Assembly: GCA_018666295.1 (NCBI GenBank)
Contig: JABIZW010000144.1
Location: forward strand, 1 to 17,234
Length of the DNA stretch: 17,234 bases
Direction: 5' to 3'
Source of the DNA: Halieaceae bacterium
Lineage (GTDB): Bacteria; Pseudomonadota; Gammaproteobacteria; Pseudomonadales; Halieaceae
Below are positions 14,485 to 17,234 of the stretch, one piece after another; position 1 is the stretch's first letter, and each line of letters opens with the position of its first letter. Below the pieces are notes generated by a model, which worked only from the letters and a program-made list of their open reading frames with translations, was not told the origin of the DNA and made no database searches. The translations under genes and the position numbers were made by a program.

Positions 14485-15669
14485 ATGTTAGAACAACTGT
14501 CTGTCTTAGCCCCCGATCCAATACTGGGTCTGGCTGCCGCATGCCGCGCCGATCCCAATCCTCACAAAATTGACCTTACGGTGGGTATTTATATGGACGA
14601 GACTGGTATTTGTCCTGTGTTTGAGGCGGTCAAAAAAGCGCAGCACCAGTTGATTGACGAAGAGGTGACCAAGGCCTATCTACCGGCAGCCGGTGATCCG
14701 GCCTATTTAAGCGGTATGAAAACGCTTGTTTTTGGCGACGAGCTCGTCGGTGACGGTACTCACATTACGGCAGTGCAAACGCCGGGCGGCTGTGGTGCGC
14801 TTCGAATCGCGTCTGAGGTTTTAGCGGCGGCATCTCCCGATGCAACGGTGTGGATCAGCAATCCAACATGGCCCGTCCACATTCCTCTAATGGGTTCGGT
14901 TGGACTGAAGTTTGCAACTTACAGCTACTACGACCCTCGCTCTCACGGCGTTGACTTTGAGCAGATGGTTAACGATTTGAAATCAGCAAAAAGTGACGAC
15001 GTCGTTCTGCTACACGGTTGTTGCCACAACCCATGCGGTGCGGATCTGACGCTTGAACAATGGTCCATCCTTGCGGACATGGCACTCGAACAGGGTTTTA
15101 CGGTGCTGATTGATCTTGCATATCAAGGAATGGGTTCGGGTTTAGTTGAGGATGTCCAGGGGTTGCGTCTCATGGCGAGCCGTCTGGGCGAGCTCATTGT
15201 TGCGGCTTCCTGCTCCAAAAATTTGGGTCTTTATCGCGAGAGAACGGGCGTTGCGCTCTTTTTCGGGCGTGATACTCAGAGTGCCGCTGCGACTCAGAGT
15301 CATGGCTTGGGCGCGGCGCGGCGCGTCTACTCTATGCCACCCGCTCATGGGGCTCTGCTAGCCGGACGTGTTTTGAGTGATCCCGAACTGCGATCTTCTT
15401 GGGAACGGGAACTTGAGCATGTTTGCGGACGCATGATTTCACTGCGCAGACAGCTTTCGGAGAAGCTATCGGCGAAAACCGATCAGGACTTCTCCTTTAT
15501 TGCCGGTGAGAAGGGAATGTTCTCCTTTCTCGGACTGTCTGTGGAGCAGGCAAAAGGCTTGCGACAGACACACGGTCTTTACATGCTCGACTCGTCACGA
15601 ATTAATGTTGCGGCGCTGAATGCTGACAACATGGACAAGGTCGTGGCTGCGGTTGCGTCAGCGCTTTAA
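14485..15669 (+). CDS. Aspartate/aromatic amino acid aminotransferase (class I, AspC/TyrB type)
   Basis: A 394-residue PLP enzyme of the AspC/TyrB subgroup, exchanging amino groups between aspartate or aromatic amino acids and 2-oxoglutarate in the cytosol. The catalytic lysine is K245 in SCSKNLGLYRERTG. Other active-site residues line up: N182 (HNPCG), D210 and Y213 (LIDLAYQGMG), R253, R279 before YSMPPAHGA (the side-chain carboxylate binder in AspC) and R372 (SSRINVA, the alpha-carboxylate binder). One oddity is HNPCG where AspC has HNPTG. ATG 14485 has AAAGAG about 9 bases upstream and gives the family-typical start MLEQLSVLAPDPILGL; an in-frame start at 14425 would add 20 unrelated residues. 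Aspartate versus aromatic preference cannot be settled from sequence. The gene stands alone between cmoA (divergent) and uup (convergent). Confidence 0.93.
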   Translation: MLEQLSVLAPDPILGLAAACRADPNPHKIDLTVGIYMDETGICPVFEAVKKAQHQLIDEEVTKAYLPAAGDPAYLSGMKTLVFGDELVGDGTHITAVQTPGGCGALRIASEVLAAASPDATVWISNPTWPVHIPLMGSVGLKFATYSYYDPRSHGVDFEQMVNDLKSAKSDDVVLLHGCCHNPCGADLTLEQWSILADMALEQGFTVLIDLAYQGMGSGLVEDVQGLRLMASRLGELIVAASCSKNLGLYRERTGVALFFGRDTQSAAATQSHGLGAARRVYSMPPAHGALLAGRVLSDPELRSSWERELEHVCGRMISLRRQLSEKLSAKTDQDFSFIAGEKGMFSFLGLSVEQAKGLRQTHGLYMLDSSRINVAALNADNMDKVVAAVASAL

Positions 15670-15690
15670 TCGTTGCGGCGGCGCTTTAAT
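15652..15690 (+). repeat. 20-bp imperfect tandem duplication across the aminotransferase stop
   Basis: GTTGCGTCAGCGCTTTAAT (15652-15670) is followed after one base by GTTGCGGCGGCGCTTTAAT (15672-15690), identical at 17 of 19 positions. The first copy contains the TAA stop of the aminotransferase; the second repeats it in the spacer before uup. It looks like a small local duplication by slippage. Confidence 0.75.
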
Positions 15691-15703
15691 GTAACTTCGG
15701 GTA

Positions 15704-17234
15704 TTAGCCCTCGAGTGCTATGAGGCGGTCGAGCGCCGCATCGAGCGATTCGCTGACGCGAGTAAGTTCGGCCAATACTGCTTTGACGTGTGTTTGATCT
15801 TGAGCGTAAAAATCAGCGCTACTCGTTGCTTCCTCGAGCGCGGCTTGTTGCGCCTCAAGACCGGCGATCAGGTCGGGCAGGGTGTCGAGTTCTCGTTGCT
15901 CTTTATAATTTAACTTCTTCTTTACCTGAGCTTTTACCTCAGACGCTAAAGCAGCTGAAGTAGCAGTGGTTTTTATCGCCTTTGCTGCGAGTCGATTTTC
16001 ATCAACGGTGCTCAGTAAAGCGCCCCCGCGGGCTTCCCAATCCGAAAAATTGCCGGCTTGTTCTTCGACATGACCTTGCTCGTCAATCACCAAAAGACTG
16101 GTGACTACGCGGTCCATAAAGTCTCGGTCGTGACTGACCAAGATGACTGTACCGGAAAACTCAAGCAGCACTTCTTCGAGCAGCTCCAGCGTTTCTATAT
16201 CCAGGTCGTTCGTCGGCTCATCGAGCACCAAAAGGTTAGCGGGCTGTGTGAACAATTTTGCCAATATAGCGCGGTTTCGCTCGCCGCCGGAAAGCACTTT
16301 TGTGGGCGCACGAACACGATCAGGCGAAAATAAGAAGTCGCCGAGATAGCTAATTGCGTGACGTTTTTTGCCCTCAATTTCAATGAACTCTTGGCCACCA
16401 CAAATGTTGTCAATGAGCGTGCCCTCTGGGTCAAGGTGTCCGCGGAGCTGGTCTGAATAAGCGACCTGCAGCTTTGAGCCCGTCTTAACCTGTCCAAAAC
16501 TTGGCTCTAGCTCACCCAGTACCATTTTTATCAGTGTCGTTTTGCCCGCACCATTGCGACCGACAATGCCGATCCGATCACCACGTTGAATAATGGTATT
16601 CACATTTTGAATCACAGTGTGATCGCCAAAACGGACGCCGGCTTTTTCGACTTCGGCAACGAGCTTTCCCGATCGCGATGCAGTCTCGATGGTGATGTTG
16701 GCTTTCCCTGCCTGACTTCGCCGCGCGGCGCGGTCCTCTCGCATCGCTTCCAAGCGCCTCACCCGTCCCTCGTTACGCGTTCGGCGTGCCTTGATACCCT
16801 GCCTGATCCACACTTCCTCTTGCGCTAGTCTTTTGTCAAACAAGGCGTTAGCAGTCGCTTCGGCTGCCAGCTGCTCAGCGCGATGCTTCAGAAAGTCCTG
16901 GTAGGTCCCTTCCCAGATTGTGAGCTGACCACGATCGAGCTCACCGATCCGATTGGCTATGGCTTGTAAGAACCGCCTGTCGTGGGTGATCAGGATAATG
17001 GCGCCACTAAAGTTTTTAAGTTGTTGCTCAAGCCAGACAATCGTGGGTATGTCGAGGTGGTTGGTTGGCTCATCCAACAGCAGGAGGTCGGGTTCAGACA
17101 CCAGGGCTCGCCCCAGCGCTACGCGCCGGCGCCATCCCCCTGATAAATCCTTGAGGAGTTGCGAGCCGCTGAGGCCCAGTTGAGTCAATGTGGTTTCTAC
17201 GCGATTTTGCAGTGTCCATCCATCGCAAGCGTCG
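15704..17234 (-). CDS. uup: ABC-F ATPase Uup, partial (N-terminus off the right edge)
   Basis: The minus-strand frame runs from the window's right edge with no start, so the N-terminus and first Walker A are missing; 510 residues are visible. Uup is a soluble ABC-F protein with two ATPase domains, linked to ribosome function and to suppression of transposon excision. Visible parts are the first signature LSGGWRRR (near 17146-17123) and LLLLDEPTNHLD, then the Uup-type linker EEVWIRQGIKARRTRNEGRVR, the second Walker A GRNGAGKTT (near 16535-16561), second signature LSGGERNR, and LLVLDEPTNDLD. The C-terminus (YKEQRELDTLP onward) is the coiled-coil DNA-binding tail that separates Uup from other ABC-F proteins. 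The TTG near 17188 is not a real start because conserved sequence (WTLQNRVETTL) continues upstream. It converges on the aminotransferase with a 34-base gap. Confidence 0.96.
   Translation of the reverse strand, partial: DACDGWTLQNRVETTLTQLGLSGSQLLKDLSGGWRRRVALGRALVSEPDLLLLDEPTNHLDIPTIVWLEQQLKNFSGAIILITHDRRFLQAIANRIGELDRGQLTIWEGTYQDFLKHRAEQLAAEATANALFDKRLAQEEVWIRQGIKARRTRNEGRVRRLEAMREDRAARRSQAGKANITIETASRSGKLVAEVEKAGVRFGDHTVIQNVNTIIQRGDRIGIVGRNGAGKTTLIKMVLGELEPSFGQVKTGSKLQVAYSDQLRGHLDPEGTLIDNICGGQEFIEIEGKKRHAISYLGDFLFSPDRVRAPTKVLSGGERNRAILAKLFTQPANLLVLDEPTNDLDIETLELLEEVLLEFSGTVILVSHDRDFMDRVVTSLLVIDEQGHVEEQAGNFSDWEARGGALLSTVDENRLAAKAIKTTATSAALASEVKAQVKKKLNYKEQRELDTLPDLIAGLEAQQAALEEATSSADFYAQDQTHVKAVLAELTRVSESLDAALDRLIALEG

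Overview
The window looks like a chromosomal segment from a marine-type gammaproteobacterium. The evidence is the block miaB - ybeZ - ybeY - ybeX(corC-like) - lnt - leuS - lptE - holA, which keeps the gammaproteobacterial gene order, together with cmoA/cmoB, a DUF1820 gene beside miaB, uup, and a LexA operator of the gammaproteobacterial type. The protein sequences remind me of the Cellvibrionales/OM60 (Halieaceae) area, but that placement is a guess. No rRNA, tRNA, CRISPR array, insertion sequence or phage gene is visible.

Layout. Bases 1-686 (minus) hold a 3'-truncated TauE/SafE-type membrane permease. Bases 826-1566 (minus) encode an ImuA/SulA-like SOS protein, and 1677-2930 (plus) encode a divergently transcribed MFS transporter. 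Between these two lies a near-consensus LexA box (1620-1639) that could serve both. The MFS gene converges on, and overlaps by 64 bp, the end of holA. Bases 2867-12204 are a long minus-strand run: miaB, ybeZ (PhoH-like ATPase), ybeY, corC-like, lnt, leuS, lptE, holA. Most junctions are a few bases or overlapping; the wider gaps are before ybeZ (36 nt) and leuS (52 nt). Divergent from miaB is a small DUF1820 gene (12303-12644, plus), which ends tail to tail on cmoB with both stop codons sharing one TTAA. cmoA-cmoB (minus, 12641-14380) is divergent from an aspartate/aromatic aminotransferase (14485-15669, plus), which converges on uup (15704 to the right edge, minus, 5'-truncated).

How the genes fit together. 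The core block joins translation quality (LeuRS; MiaB and CmoAB modification of tRNA anticodon loops; YbeY/YbeZ RNA metabolism; Uup), envelope lipoprotein and LPS biogenesis (Lnt, LptE), and DNA replication (HolA). The left end (permease, SOS protein, MFS) is the only part that looks accessory. The most interesting feature is the SOS operator between an orphan imuA/sulA-like gene and an efflux-type MFS gene, with no imuB or dnaE2 downstream. I see no convincing undescribed multi-gene system here; most of the window is well-known housekeeping DNA.
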